From NCBI GenBank assembly GCA_030549175.1, contig JAUKUA010000006.1, positions 3,100,001-3,164,000 on the forward strand: a DNA stretch of 64,000 bases, written 5' to 3'. Position 1 is the stretch's first letter, and every line of letters begins with the position of its first letter. The stretch comes from Lasiosphaeris hirsuta (taxonomy: Eukaryota > Ascomycota > Sordariomycetes > Sordariales > Lasiosphaeriaceae). Made by a program: the position numbers and the translations under genes. A model generated the notes under the pieces. The model worked only from the letters and a program-made list of their open reading frames with translations, had not been told where the DNA came from and did not search any database. Positions 21,736 to 33,958 of this stretch are shown here, one piece after another.

Positions 21736-22580
21736 TCACTGCCTCTCGGCCTCTTCACGCATCCGCTGCTCGTATTGTATCGTGACCGCCTGGGTCTGCG
21801 CTTCTAAGTAGTCGGGAGGTGGCTCATCTGGAGCCGGCTGTGGCGGCTGATATTGCTGACCAGCGGCGCTCCCTTGCGCTGAACCTGAGCCTGTGCTTCG
21901 ACTAGGGCCACCGGGGCTTCCTCCGGGTGTGGCTGGGTCGTACGGCGGCGGGGGCTCCAGGTTTTGACCCGGCACCATGCCCAGCTCTTGGGCATGGTGC
22001 AACCGCTCCTTGAGCCACTCGAATTTTGACTGGAAGTCGCTGTGCCCGCCGTCCTTGAAGGTCAATTTGGCCTCAATTCGGGGGATATTCATGGGGATGC
22101 CGCCTCCTGGTACGGGCTTGACAACACCGCTCCAGCTCCAGGGGCCAATCCAGGACGACTGCACATGGGTATCACTGAAATGTAGCACCGGCGAGAAGAA
22201 GGACTTGAAGGTTTCGGTTGGCCGAGCCGGGAGGTATATCACCTGAAACCCAAGGTAAAAAAACACATGGTAAGCTTGCCAATCATCTCTCCTCATCCTC
22301 GGGCCGCCGAATGGGGGAAGGGGGAGCGGCTTACCCTCTCATTTGTGATGTAAGCGATGCCATTGTCGCTCTTGACCGAAAAGGGCTCGGCCACCTGGAG
22401 CTCCTTGGGTGTTGAAAGGTCCAGGCCAACGCGGGCCCTCGAGGTGTAGAGGATTTTTTCACCAGGAATGGGCACAATCTCGCCATCCCTCGTCAACATG
22501 ACCCAGCTGTCCTCTTCATTAGCCCGTGCGTTCTGGGCGAGCGTCCATGTGTGCTGCTCAGCCAAGAACTGGTCGGCCAT
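21736..22580 (-). CDS. WBP2-like GRAM-domain protein with PPxY motif
   Basis: Two exons: 22580-22335 and 22242-21736, with a 92-bp intron (GTAAGC ... TTCAG). The protein is 250 aa. The first 145 residues read as a GRAM (PH-like) domain: SWVMLTRDGEIVPIPGEKIL, YITNERVIYLP, FKSFFSPVLHFSDTHVQ, WSGVVKPVPGGGIP. The C-terminal half is Pro/Gln/Gly-rich with PPPPYDP and PPPDYLEAQ, the first a clear WW-domain ligand. In animals WBP2 is a membrane- and nucleus-associated adaptor that binds WW proteins such as NEDD4 and YAP; fungal versions probably bind Rsp5-type ubiquitin ligases (inference). The end has a short coiled-coil-like EQRMREEAERQ. Confidence 0.85.
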
Positions 22581-23991
22581 GGCTGTGGGAGGGGCGGGAG
22601 TAACAAGGTGGGGTCTGTCTCGGAGAGCAAGAGTCCCGCAAGGGGTGTAAGGGAAAGGGGTGCGCGTGTGGTGTGTTGGGAGGGTGGGTGTTGTAGAATG
22701 GGTCCTCTGGACAGTCTGGGCTGGGTGCGCATAGATGAGGCGTCATGGGAGGGGGGAGGGGAGGCGGGAAGTGGAAAGGGGACAGAAAGACAGACAGACG
22801 GGAGAAGACGCTGGAGCAGGGGAAGGGCAAAGCAGACTCACTTTATTGACATGTTGAGGGAAGCGGGTGGCCAGCTGCAGGATGGGCCCGGCAGACCTAC
22901 TGTGGTATGTCCCGCACGTCAGGAAAGCTTCGATGGGAGCTTCTCGATTCGTTGCCCACTAGTACGCAGCACGTCGCAGGGTTCAGACAGTAGCGGCACG
23001 AGGAAACAACCAGTTCGTCCGTCGCGGCGCCGCTTGCAGCAACCGAGATCTGGCGGGCCTGATGGGAGCAGGCGGCCGTGTGGTTACCGTCCGGGGTGGG
23101 CCGGGGGTTTGCTGGAGGTCGTAACAGCCTGTCCTTCTTTTTTTTTGTGCTCTGCGCTGGGATATGGGATATTTTCGGCCCCAATCCGCTCAGAGAGCCG
23201 AAGAACGGGGGGCTCAGAGGCGACGAGGGAAGGGTGGCAGAAGCCGTTTGTGTAACGCCCCCAAGGCGCTTCAAGGGCAGACCTGCCCGCCTAGCACACA
23301 GTTGACAGGCAGCAGAGGGACAGCAAGCAGAGAGGCGAAGGGTGAGATAGATACGCGGTGGGAGGCGGGAGGCGCGCAATCAGATTCAGGCCGCTCGACG
23401 CAGGGCGCCGATTTGGACTGGGAGTGCTGCTGTGGAGGAGGTGGTGCTGGTGGTGCTGGCGGTGGTGCCGCGGTAAGGTAGCGGGCTAGGCTCAGGGCTG
23501 GCTGGCCGTCGGCCAGTGTGTGCAAGTGTCTGTGGTGTGGATGGTACGGGATAGACGAAGGTCGGCGGCAGATGGTGGTGAATGGACGGGATCCTGGAAA
23601 CCGATGCACGCAGCCAGAGGGGTTCCAGGTTGACGGTGGAGGGGTAAACGGAAGGCAGATGCAAGGCGTGGCGTGGGTTGGACGGGTCCTTGGGACCACC
23701 CCACGGCAGCCCAATCGCGGAGGCTTACGGTCGGCTGGTGGCCCATGCTCCTTTGTGTGGATTTGTGTGGGCGTCCCTGGAACGGCCCTGGCCGAATCTG
23801 TGGGCACCTGTGGACATCTGTGGGAATCCCTGGCGCGATGGAGCAAAACCCTGACAATGTGCCACAGCGATGACGGTTGACATGGAAAGCGGGCTGGCGC
23901 AGCTCACAGCGCATCGAGAGCGCATCCTCAAGTGCAGTTCCCACTTCCCGCACTTTCATGCTCTCTCTAGGCAGGTCCAGACGTGACCGGG

Positions 23992-24070
23992 CAGGCATTA
24001 CAGGCAAACAGGCAAACAGGCAAGCAGGCAAGAACGCACGGAAATCAGGCAAGTCAGGCAGGGCAGGCAA
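23992..24070. repeat. CAGGCA(A) minisatellite
   Basis: About nine imperfect units of CAGGCAAA/CAGGCAAG. Confidence 0.8.
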
Positions 24071-24392
24071 AACTCCGGGCATGGCTACGCATGGCGGTTC
24101 CACAACCCCAAGGGTCGCGCAGAGCTGTTTCGTTCATAAACACGCCCCGGCCCACTGTTCAACCGCACCGCGTCCTAAGTCCACGACCAGCGACCAACGC
24201 TCGCCGTTTGTGTCCTGCATGTTCCAACTTCCCACAACACTCCCAGCACCCGCGCCTAGGCTAGGGAGCCGGCCGACGGGCCACGCTCCCACGCCACGCC
24301 CCAGGCTGAGATGCAGCGTGTGCATGGGACCCCCCGGAACTGCCAGGAGCCAGGACTCTGAGACTGCCATGGATGAGGGATGGGGGATGGAT

Positions 24393-24409
24393 GGGGGGGG
24401 GGGGGGGGG
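24393..24409. repeat. 17-base G homopolymer
   Basis: Uninterrupted G run followed by A and five more G. Confidence 0.9.
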
Positions 24410-24710
24410 AGGGGGTCAGAAATCCCAGTGCCAGGGATCCATTGCCAGGATGCCAGGATACCAGGATGATGGGGCTGTCGTGGCTGCCAGGATTGTGAAG
24501 GTTGTCGTCTTCCCGTTCCCTCGCCCATGTTCCATTGCCAGAGATCCCGGACTGCTTCTTGAACTTTTCGCCGTGTTCCTGGGTTCCTGGCAAGCCTCGT
24601 TTTGGCATCTCCATTCTCCGTGGCCGGCGCTCTGGACTTGTTCGATACTGGCTGGTTTGGCCAGCTTACACGCATACAAGCTTGCACCCGTACCCCCAAG
24701 CCACCCGCCG

Positions 24711-24728
24711 AAAAAAAAAAAAAAAAAA
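24711..24728. repeat. 18-base A homopolymer
   Basis: Uninterrupted A run in the gene-free region. Confidence 0.9.
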
Positions 24729-24962
24729 GCCAAATCCAAAGAAGCAAGGTTCAAGGTTGAGGAGCTACGCTAGGGCGGTGTTTCTCGGGACGTGCGCCCG
24801 CCCAGGCCAGGAACGCCTACTCCTGCTAATGGTTGCCGCTCTCCAGCTGGTAGCCATAAAAAGGTACCCCGTGGCATCGACACTGCTGAGAACCGGTGAG
24901 GGACCGAGGCGGATGGCAAACGGAGAAATTGAGGTCGGAGACAGGAACCGATCTCTGATAAC

Positions 24963-24990
24963 GATGGCCCCGATGGCCCCGATGGCCCGT
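24963..24990. repeat. GATGGCCCC tandem repeat
   Basis: Three units of a 9-bp repeat. Confidence 0.8.
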
Positions 24991-27900
24991 ACTATGCGGC
25001 TGGCCGGCCTGTCAGCCTCTTGACGCTTGCCCACCCGTCGCAAGAGGGGGGGGGGGCTTGAGGGGCCTTGTCGTGCTTCCTCATTGGGGCAGGCAATATT
25101 GCGGTGGACGGCTCCCTGAGACCGAAGACCCAGATCGCGTCCATGATCCTCGTTCTGACGGCGAGTCCGCACCAGACAGTTGTCAACGACGCTTCCGGGT
25201 TGCATTGCTTGTGTCCACGCATAGGCCTGCGTTCGTATGAGGAGAGGTCGACACCGACGCAAAGTACACTGGTACTTTGTTCCTCGCCGCCTGCACTACA
25301 TCCTATAGCATTACGAAGATACAGAGGCTCGCACATTCCACCCAAAGGCCAACTCAAGACGACCTGCACCAACTTGCCGGCTACTCTTCGGTTTCCCCCG
25401 CGTGACTGGCCGCACTATTTCGCAGCTGCTTCACCGAGCTCCAGGGGAAACGCAAGGCACTTTCCCGAAGCGTCCAGGCTTCTCCTAGCCCAATCGTGCC
25501 CTCACCGCCCGTCAACCAACCCCTCTGCGGCACAGTCGACAGGGGCGAACTCCAAGTCATTCGGCAGGTGGGGCATATCCCAAGCTATGGAACTCGGCCC
25601 TGTGTAGCTCGTCTCGAGCTTGTGGCCCCCCTCGAGCCTCTCGGGCCTCTCAAGCCCCCGGCTCTCGCCAACTACAATTGTGGCGTCTGCGGCGTGAGAC
25701 GTGCGGCGTGGTCGAGAAGGGACGGCGAACATGAGCACGGGGCATGGAAAACTCGGAAGTCTTTTTGAAACAGCTTCTCGACCTAGGGTCTGAAAATAAG
25801 AGCCGCCACCGCTCCTGGGCTTGACTCCACTGCCATGTTGCTGGGAACGAATGCTAGCCCGACCCGCGCTCAGCACAGACGGCCATGCCGCTCTCCCGTT
25901 CTCCAGCCCACCTTGCCATCTCGAGCCGCCGTCGAGTGGCATAGCGGGTAAGTCCATGTATGGGCCATGTCTCCAAGTCTGACACCACTGCAGCACCAGA
26001 GGCGGCTGTCTGTCTGCCTACAACACGCTTCGCTCAAGCGTGGTCCCTTGCACCCGTCGTCAACTCCCTCTCCGCCCTACAACTAGGGTTTCTTCGCTGA
26101 TCTGGCACAACGCACTTCACTCAATCGAGCTTGTCCGGACACAAATAGCCCTCGCATGTCCGGGTTCTCTAGCCCTCTTGGCCTTGCCATTTGCCTTGAC
26201 TGGCATAGACGGCCCTTCCCTCCTCAATTGGCTACTTCCTGGCTGTTCCCGCCGTCTCTTCCTGTACCCTGTGTTGCGTAGGAAATGCAGTGGATGGGCA
26301 GGCCTTCTCGCAGTGCAGAGATGCGCCTCTAGTAGTCCTAGATCCAATGCCCACCGTCTCGGCTCCATTCGTCTCATCTGGCTTCCCGGATGTTTCGGGG
26401 GATCACCCAGTCTGCATGTTTTTCTGGTGCCCAACATTTCACTTGTCCTCCAATAGTGGGGCGCAAGGCAACACACGAGGCCGCAGAAACTCTAAGAATG
26501 ACGGTCATTCCTGCCCTCCCCTCATCACTGCTCATGCTAGCACCTTGTCGACCGGCGTTGCCAAACAAAGCAAAAGGCAACCTCCAAGGTATATGCACTC
26601 ACTCTTCCTCCCATTAAGGTTATGATGGGGATAGACCTTGAACCCTTGAGTACAACGTCCATATAGAATAAGTGGTTAATCGAGGCTAGGAGGACGCATC
26701 GCCTCAAACTCCAGGGTGTGGAAAGTCGGTAAGGGATTGTTCGGCCGTCTCCTCGCCCCTTACGAACGTCACCTGCCGTCCCCGCTGGTACTGTCGACCT
26801 TGTCGACCCGAACTAGGAGTCTCTTGATAGGAGAGTCTATGATTGGTACCCGTCTGTCTGCTAGGCCTGGCGGCCATGGTGGTCTATGCAGGCTGATCTT
26901 CGAGGTGGCCGACCTGCCGACCACTTCTCGACCTGTTGGCAAAGAGATCCCTGCAATGCTCTCCATAATCACGTCGTTTGTTTGAAAAGCAGTAACCCGT
27001 CCTCGCCCGCGTCTTCACCCCACCGTATCAACTGCCTAACAGTCCAACGGGCTGGCCACCATTCATCGGGGCCCCCCTCTCCTATCAGGCAGCCTCAAAG
27101 AGGCGTCGGGGACATCTCATTACGTCAAAGCGACATTCGTCAACTGACAATCATGAGGAATTTCGCGCGATCGATCCAAGCCACCCGAAAGGAAAGGGCT
27201 CTCGGGGCGAACATCTTCGTGGTAAAGGGACTCTGGGGTGGGAAGCTGTCGATTCTGCATCTCATCTCAGACAAGCGCTCCTCGAACTCTGCTTTCCCGC
27301 CCTCCTCTCCCATTTCCAACCCCGCAAGCCGCGGCCCGTTGGAAGGTGGTGGAGCGTTGGGGTCAACCCCGGCGGCCTGCGTTCGGCGGCCTTCGTGGTG
27401 CATCTGTGGGGGGCTGGGGTGGAGGGAGGGCACGACGCAATGGCACGAGGGACCAGTTTCTTTGACCAAAAAAACGGCTTGATAAGGACATAGATTCCCC
27501 CAGGTAGTGGAATGATACCCTTCGGCCCGCCGCTTACATGGGGATGATCTGTCACGTACATTAGCCAACCAAGCCCACCTTCCGCACCTGTCGCTATTCG
27601 GGGCAATTTCGCCGAGATGTTTTCTGCGGGAGGAGTTGGAAGGTTCTGAGGGCCGCTGCTTAGCTGCCAAGAGTAACCATTCTTGCCCTTTTCTCTCTCT
27701 CCACACGAGATAGCCGGATGGCCATCGAGAACCGTCAGCTGAGGATATGACGCGTGGGCCTAATCCCAAGCCTAGCGGAATGAAAGGAGACGCGGGAAAA
27801 CAGTGGGGAAACCTGATTTCTGCAGCCTAGGTTATGTTGCGTCGTCGAACTTGTTTCCCCCCATCTAGGCCCTGGAGACGCCTCGTGACTGAGACCGCCG

Positions 27901-29365
27901 TCTCTCGGTGAGCGAAACCTCAAGGTATGATTGGACGCCCCCCTTCCTACACTGGTTCTTGGGAGCCCGATGAGCGGCATATGGCTTGTTCGCTTGCCAT
28001 TGTTTGCTACGCTGGTGCTGACGAGAGGGAAAGCAGCCGGGCAGTCGGTGAGTACCATTAAACTCCAGCCAGGCCAGCAAGCCACGGACGAGAGGAAACA
28101 GCCCATAGCTTGCTGACTCATCCATTTCATTGAGTCTCCCTCGGAGAGCCTTTTTGCCTGCCCAAATACATTTCGCTACCTCCTTGCCTTGTCATGTATT
28201 GGCTGTTTAATAATCCACTCGCTGCTATTTGCCTCGTGCCAATCCCCAGTGGTTTCACAGGCACTAGTCCCGGTAGTAGGTTTTGATGATTATGAGTGCC
28301 GGCACGGAGTACTTGACTGTACGGTCTGCTATGCTGTGTTACCATACACCCTTTCAAGGTGTAACAGCACACCCAGAACAAGTTCCTTACATTGCGCTCG
28401 GCCTGGCCAGACACGTGAGCAAGTCGGAGACCTGGAAAAATCGAAGAGGACCAAATGGGCGTATATAACACTGACGTGGAGCACGCTATGCGCCGTAAAC
28501 AGTAGACAGCCATGGAGATATCCAAACAGGTATTGTTTTGGTTTGCCTGTTCGGGCTTCTCAGTTCGCGGCTTCCTACGTGCACTTCCAGGCAAGTCAGT
28601 GCTATATGTCGAACATGGCAGTTCCGATTTCTTTTTCATTAAGCGTACAGTCATAATTAACATCATTGCTCCGACACCCGGCTATCACCATGTCGTCCGT
28701 CACCCCTCTGTTTCTCTTTCAGCTCTTCATGTCCACCCAGGCCATCAACAAATGTTTTCCCAGATAAACAACCAATGACCGTGGAGAAAAGCAAACCACG
28801 TCCCTATCCACGCCCTGTCACTGTTTGACGACTTTTATATAAGTAGAGGAGACATGTGACAAAGGGCTAGGAGAAGGTCAGAAAAAAAGAAAATACCCGA
28901 GCCCTAGTTGGCATCGATAACCCACACCGACAAGTCGTTCAATTTTTGTTTCTTTTTCCCCCTCTGGCCTCAGGCTCACGTTGTTTTCCGGTCTTGGTTG
29001 GCCCGAGTAGGATGCGAAAGAAGCCACACCTGGTTGCCACCACCAACCGAATTCACCGAGTCAATCCCGAGCCCTTTGGGAATGTCACCTCCCGGCCAAC
29101 CACGGCCAAGGGGCGATGGGAATGAAAACTTGCGAAATGCTATCCACAGCTCCGTTGTCAGCCTATTGTCGTGATGTGAGATGTCGGGCCAACCACGTGC
29201 TTGGTTACTAGGAAAGCCCTTGTTCTTGTTTTCATCAACTGCCGCTGCATCCACGACGTTTTAACCACGGCTGAGCGGCAGGGGTGGTTCAGGTGATGAG
29301 CGGTCAGTGCTGGGTCGCAAGTTTCTTTACTCAAGATCCAGAAGGCGAGGTTCGCGCGCCTTGGC

Positions 29366-32014
29366 TTAGCCAAGCCATGGCTCGTTAGACCGTGCCACGG
29401 CGGATGTGTTTCCGCCGCCGATACCAAAATCGAGTTTGGGCATCTCGATCCTTGGCGCTTCTTCGACCTTCTTCTTCCCACCGCCAGTCCTCTTGACAGG
29501 CGAGGAGGATCGAGACTCAGGGGGCGGGCCGTATCTGACATCACGGACATCCCAGCCATCATCAGCGGCTGCGGCCACCCAGGTGCGCAGGCCGTCGTGA
29601 ACTGAACCATAGAACTTCTCCTTGCACAGGCGAAGGCTCCCCCCCATGCAACGCTCCCAGCCAGAGATACGCAGCTCCGCTCGCAGGGCATTCCGGTGCT
29701 GTGCAGTTGGGCCGGTACATGCAATGATGGCATTCATCAGGTCCAAGTGACTTGCCAGGTAGTTTGTTGCATCCCACTCGACCCCGCCGACGTAAGGGGC
29801 AGCGGGCACAGGTGGGCGTTCTTGGGGGAAGTGGCGTGCCATGTAAGCAAATTGATCGTCATGGTCGCCGTGGCTCCCCGTGTTGGGCCGTGAGGTGCCA
29901 GTTGTCCTCCCCATGGCGCGATCCGCGGTTCCCGCGCTTGTCTGGTCGGCGGGAGAATTCGGGTTGCTCGATGACGGGGGCAGCAGGGCGACAATGTTGA
30001 GATTATGCAGGAAAATCCAAAATACCTCCTTTGTGACTGATACGACCTCCTTGGCCCACACCCGGTAGGGTCGATCCCGCCGCATGTCAAGGACAAAACT
30101 GACTGGTCGTTCTTCCTCCTTGGCTTCTGGGTCTCGAAGGTAGCCCAAGACAGCCTTCGCACGCGAGAGACGCTCGTGAGGCGCGGCACACTCAATGTAG
30201 GTCAACAGGACCGAGGTAATAATGTTGCGAGTAGTGAACTCGCTTGGGCCTTTCTTCTCCGGGTCAAAGATCATGTGGAGCAATGCCGGAAACAGGGTGG
30301 CGTGGATCGAGTGCAGATACTGCAAGGCAAGTGCCGTGGTACATAGGGCCTTGAGGCAAAGAAGATTCTCGTGTAATAAAGCGTCTTCATGCTCCTCTCT
30401 GCAGAAAGGGTTAGTCGGTCTGGCTTCGCGAGCCACTCGTTCCCACCAAGGGGATCCTTACCTCCACTCAACCGCCATGATGCGATGCAGCAACTCCACT
30501 ATCTCCTCCATGCCCCCCTGCCTGATGAAATCTTCGGTCCACGTAACCGTCTCGTTTCGGAGGAGGAGGCGCAGCTTGTGCAGCTTTCCTACCTCCACGA
30601 GCTCGAGCTCCTGCACCTTTCGCAAATACGACACGAAGTCAGCTGGCCGCTGCTGGCCCTTGACTTTGGCGAATATGCCTAAGCCCACGTTGCTCGAGGT
30701 CTCTCCGACAGATGAGGGGTGGTCACTAGTGACACTCTCAGTCGACTTCGACCTAAAGTGGCGACCCAGGTTGCTGTCCGTCTTCTGCTTCTTGGTTGGC
30801 GAAGGTGGTGCTTTGTTGGCGCCTCTGCCGAGTGTCAGGCTCATCCCTCGATGGTGCTTCTTCTTGCTGTCGTCTCGGTCGGAGCCGGCAGCACTACCGT
30901 CGGTCGACACATGGCTCCCGTTTGTGCTCGGACGTCCCAATTTCGCCTGCATCTCTGCCCAATCTTGGCGAATGAACTCCATCTTGATTGTGTCATTCAG
31001 ATTACGCATCTTGTACCTCTGGTTTTCGGGAATGTTCCGTCTGTCTAGCATGGCCTCTAGATGCTTGTCTATATCCTTGGGGTCGATAAGAGGTTCTGCC
31101 TTGGTCGACATAGGCGACTTGGTTCTCGCTCCTAGACCAGGAAAGGCAAATTTGGAACCGTGGCCTTTCGCCCACGTCATCCTCTTCCGAGCCACTTCGT
31201 CGGTCCTGTGCTTGGAATACCCTTCCCTCGAATCAGCCGAGTTTGGCTTACCGTCCATGGCGGTCCCGTAAGGCTGGAAGGATCGAGGCCTTTGCTTCTT
31301 CCCGGATGCATCCACTGCAGGCAAGCCGGGCCGTTCCACTCCAAAAGGGTCACTTGAACTGAACTGCGATGTGTGGTCTCCGTAGTTCTGGCTCGCAAAC
31401 TGAGCATAGATGGGTGGGGGCGGCATATACTCGTTGGCGATTGAGCTAGGTGGCGTTCTGTTTTCCTTATCCTTGGCCGATCGGGTATCCTCATCCGAAA
31501 CCGGTTGCCTCAAATTCTTGATGGATTTGGGCCGTGAGAGAAGGGCGCTCAGGTTAGTAACCGATTTGGCCTTCTTAGGTTTTTTCGGAGAACTAGACTT
31601 GGTCGGCGACGATGCTTCCTTGGCTTTTGGCTTTCCACTGTCTTTCCCACCAAGTGCCCTTAGTGAGATGTTGGTGAAGGTGCTCTTTTCCGGCGAAGTC
31701 GCCTGACCACGGTCCCGCGATTTCTCTGGCGACCGTTGTGTCTGGTCTTGGTGGTTTTGCTGCAATTCACCGAGCGCCTGCAAACTCATGTTAGGCCCGA
31801 GGTAGCGGTGCGCAGGAAAGGCGCCGGAAGGCATTCCTTGGATGACGACCTGTGCGTGTGTCGTTGGGGTCAACACAGCGGGCGGGAGAGCAGATCCGTC
31901 AGAATTGTTCCTCTTATGGCCCATGAGCGATCGCAAGACTGATGACTTGGTGCGTTGATGCTGGGGCACGCGGGGTCCAGTTGCAAGTGCGGGCAGGTTG
32001 TTCACGTCCGCCAT
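29366..32014 (-). CDS. GBD/FH3-domain protein lacking FH1-FH2 (formin-like)
   Basis: Two exons: 32014-30462 and 30398-29366, with a 63-bp intron (GTAAGG, branch CTAAC, TGCAG). The protein is 861 aa. The start CCCACCATGGCGG is an ideal context; another ATG lies 9 bases upstream. Residues 1-300 are basic and disordered. From about 311 (IDPKDIDKHLEAMLDRRNIP, then KMRNLNDTIKMEFIRQDW) comes a Rho-GTPase-binding domain like that of diaphanous formins. From about 430 to 680 (DFVSYLRKVQELELVEVGKL; EEHEDALLHENLLCLKALCT; LSRAKAVLGYLRDPEAKEEE) comes an FH3/armadillo region. No proline-rich FH1 or actin-nucleating FH2 follows; the C-terminus is a short disordered tail. It may bind active Rho at growth sites without nucleating actin (inference). 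Confidence 0.82.
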
Positions 32015-32717
32015 GGTGGGCATGACGAGGGTGCGCCGGCGCCGCAGTGTGAGACCAGGCAAGAGGGCGAGACAGAGACGGGAATGAGGTGCCTAGCAAT
32101 CTGCTGGTGTCGATACTGGATGTGTGATGCGGAAATGAGAATGCCAGTGGGAAGAGTCAATGCCAGTGCCAATGCCAATGCCAAACCAAAAAAATTCAAT
32201 GCCAGACTCCCAATGCCAGTGCCAATGCAAATGCCGATTCTGATGCTGCAATATTCATGCCATAGCCGTCGACAACATAGGCGTCCTGACTGTCGATGCC
32301 ACAAAGCACAATGTGCGGTTGAGAGAAGAGCGACGGAGGCAGCGGTGTGCAGGAACGAGGTCGAGAAATTCAAGAAAATCGGTGCTTTGTGCTGTGTGCT
32401 GGATGCTCCAGGTTTGTCAGTCGTTTCTCAGCCGTTGCGGACCAATGGCGCCGTTGTTTACCGGGGGGCCGTTCGTTACCCGGGCAATAACCGTTGCAAC
32501 TTCCCCAGCTTCGACTCAGGTAATCCACACTTATCTTATCAGCGTCTCCGCACAACACCCCACCAAAACTCGACGCTATCATCACTTGGCCAAAGCGCCA
32601 TTCATGTTGGGCGTGCCAAGCACTCCTATCTATGCAGCTGTCAGCTGGCTCTAGCCAAGATTGAATTCGCTATTTGTCCGCATCACGGACACTTTTGCGA
32701 TATAACACTGTCTAATT
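32015..32717. promoter_or_regulatory. Upstream region of the GBD/FH3 gene
   Basis: 703 bp to the end of the Apd1-like gene. It contains dispersed and tandem AATGCC(A/AGTGCC) hexamers at 32139-32236. No gene is seen. Confidence 0.5.
32139..32236. repeat. Imperfect AATGCC hexamer repeat
   Basis: Around ten AATGCC or AGTGCC units in about 100 bp, some in tandem, starting 125 bp upstream of the GBD/FH3 start codon. Confidence 0.75.
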
Positions 32718-33958
32718 CTACCAACTCATGAGCCCCTTTGACCGGTCAAACCCTCCTCTCAATTGGCTTGCCGGCTTGATGACTTTGCCTTGCAGTACTG
32801 TGAACTTGACGATGCCCTCACAGTCCTCGGGCTTCACACGCGCCAGCCAGATGCATTGCCCTGCGCCAACTTCATCGCCGACCTCGGTTTCGTCAGCCGT
32901 CTTCGCAGATTTTACCAACGCCACCTTCTCGCCCTCGGCCAGCTTTGCCCGCTCTACCCTATCGATTCCGAACGCATCCGGCCGACGATAAATCATCATG
33001 TTGGCCGAGTACTTGTGGCCTCCCACGTGGCTGATGAAGTAGATGCCTACACCGCCAGGCCTCTCATCGTCTAGGTCTCGGTAGAGACCCAGCGGCTGAA
33101 GGTGTCGTTGCAGCTCCTTGCGCAGAAGTGGCGCGCTCTGTCCACAGCGGGCGTCGCGCGTCCTTTGGCTACAGAGCAAAATTAGCACCCGGTGCGGGCA
33201 TGGCCGCGTGGTAAGCTCGGTGAGGGCTGCTGGTGTTCCCTCGGGAAGGGGTGCGGCAAGCGCCCTCGGCAGGGCGATGGGTTCGAGAGGCGAGTCGTTC
33301 GTCGGTGCCTTGCTTATAAACTCGGTAACCAGGACCGGAACTGTTGCAGGTGTCACGTTCTCGATGATTGTGAAGGCGGGAAGGAGCAGAACCGTGGTAG
33401 GCTCCGAGTAGTCGGAGGAGTGATGCGGCGTGGGGATGTTAGAGGCGGACAGCATGAGCTTCTAATCAGATGGGCCAGATCGTCAGCATGGTAAAATTTG
33501 GGCGCTGCGGACTACGGGAACAAGCTCACTCCGTTACTCGGGGCTTTGGCTCCTCCAATGGCCTGCATAACACTCCCCTTCTCGTCGGCGACATCACGGA
33601 CCCAATCCGTCTTGCCAGTTGCGACTAGGACATGGGTGCTCCACCCCTTGACGAAGCCGTACAGGTCATCCCCCTCGTCGATCTTGAAGTTCTTGGGGTA
33701 CTGCACCACGCAGTTTGCGCAATCGTGGTCGCAGTCGTCACCGTCAACGGCTTTGTCGACGACGGGGAAGAGATCATCGAGCGCGGCCTTGCTGCCCGAG
33801 TCGCCAATGGCCAGCTTCTTGGCGCTGTTCACCAGGGCTTTCAATCCGGAAGCCATTTTCCAATTCGTCTTTTTCGGAGCCGTCTCACTGCTGTTCCCTC
33901 CGCCGTTGGCGTCTGGGGAGACAGCAGGAGGTTCCGAGTCGGTGGGCAGCAGACCCAT
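32718..33958 (-). CDS. Apd1-type thioredoxin-like [2Fe-2S] protein (sucrase/ferredoxin-like)
   Basis: Two exons: 33958-33530 and 33461-32718, with a 68-bp intron (GTGAGC ... ATTAG). The protein is 390 aa. The N-terminal half has CDHDCANCVVQYPKNFKID and a YGFVKGWSTHVLVATGKTDW block, then a linker. The C-terminal half contains LILLCSQRTRDARCGQSAP (C-x8-C) and ISHVGGHKYS (H-x3-H), with 39 residues from the second Cys to the first His. This is the ligand pattern of the yeast Apd1/Aim32 family, whose [2Fe-2S] cluster is held by two Cys and two His but is not Rieske-type. Yeast Apd1 is cytosolic and linked to actin patches and drug or redox sensitivity; its reaction is unknown. The two-His ligation suggests redox- or pH-tuned electron transfer. 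Confidence 0.87.

Larger units (their letters stand above)
22581..29365. other. 6.8-kb region without a supportable gene
   Basis: It is the longest gene-free stretch in the window. The proximal part is the promoter of the WBP2-like gene. 23.4-24.1 kb has GGTGCT and CAGGCA repeats; 24.39-24.41 has a 17-G run and 24.71-24.73 an 18-A run. Open frames up to 298 codons (23877-24773 plus) are driven by low-complexity sequence. From 25 to 29 kb, short frames on both strands show no motif, and splice-joined coding was not found. It could hold long non-coding RNAs, regulatory DNA or a fast-evolving gene. Confidence 0.5.

Noticed and set aside
23877..24773. 298-codon open frame on the plus strand
   Set aside because: It owes its length to low-complexity DNA (CAGGCA repeats, G run, A run). 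No conserved block, and the antisense frames are equally open.
26080..26095. Telomere-like CTAGGGTTT
   Set aside because: Single occurrence; no tandem array.
22581..29365. Biosynthetic cluster, transposon or defence locus in the gap
   Set aside because: No polyketide synthase, NRPS, terpene synthase, transposase, reverse-transcriptase or NLR motif could be read on either strand.
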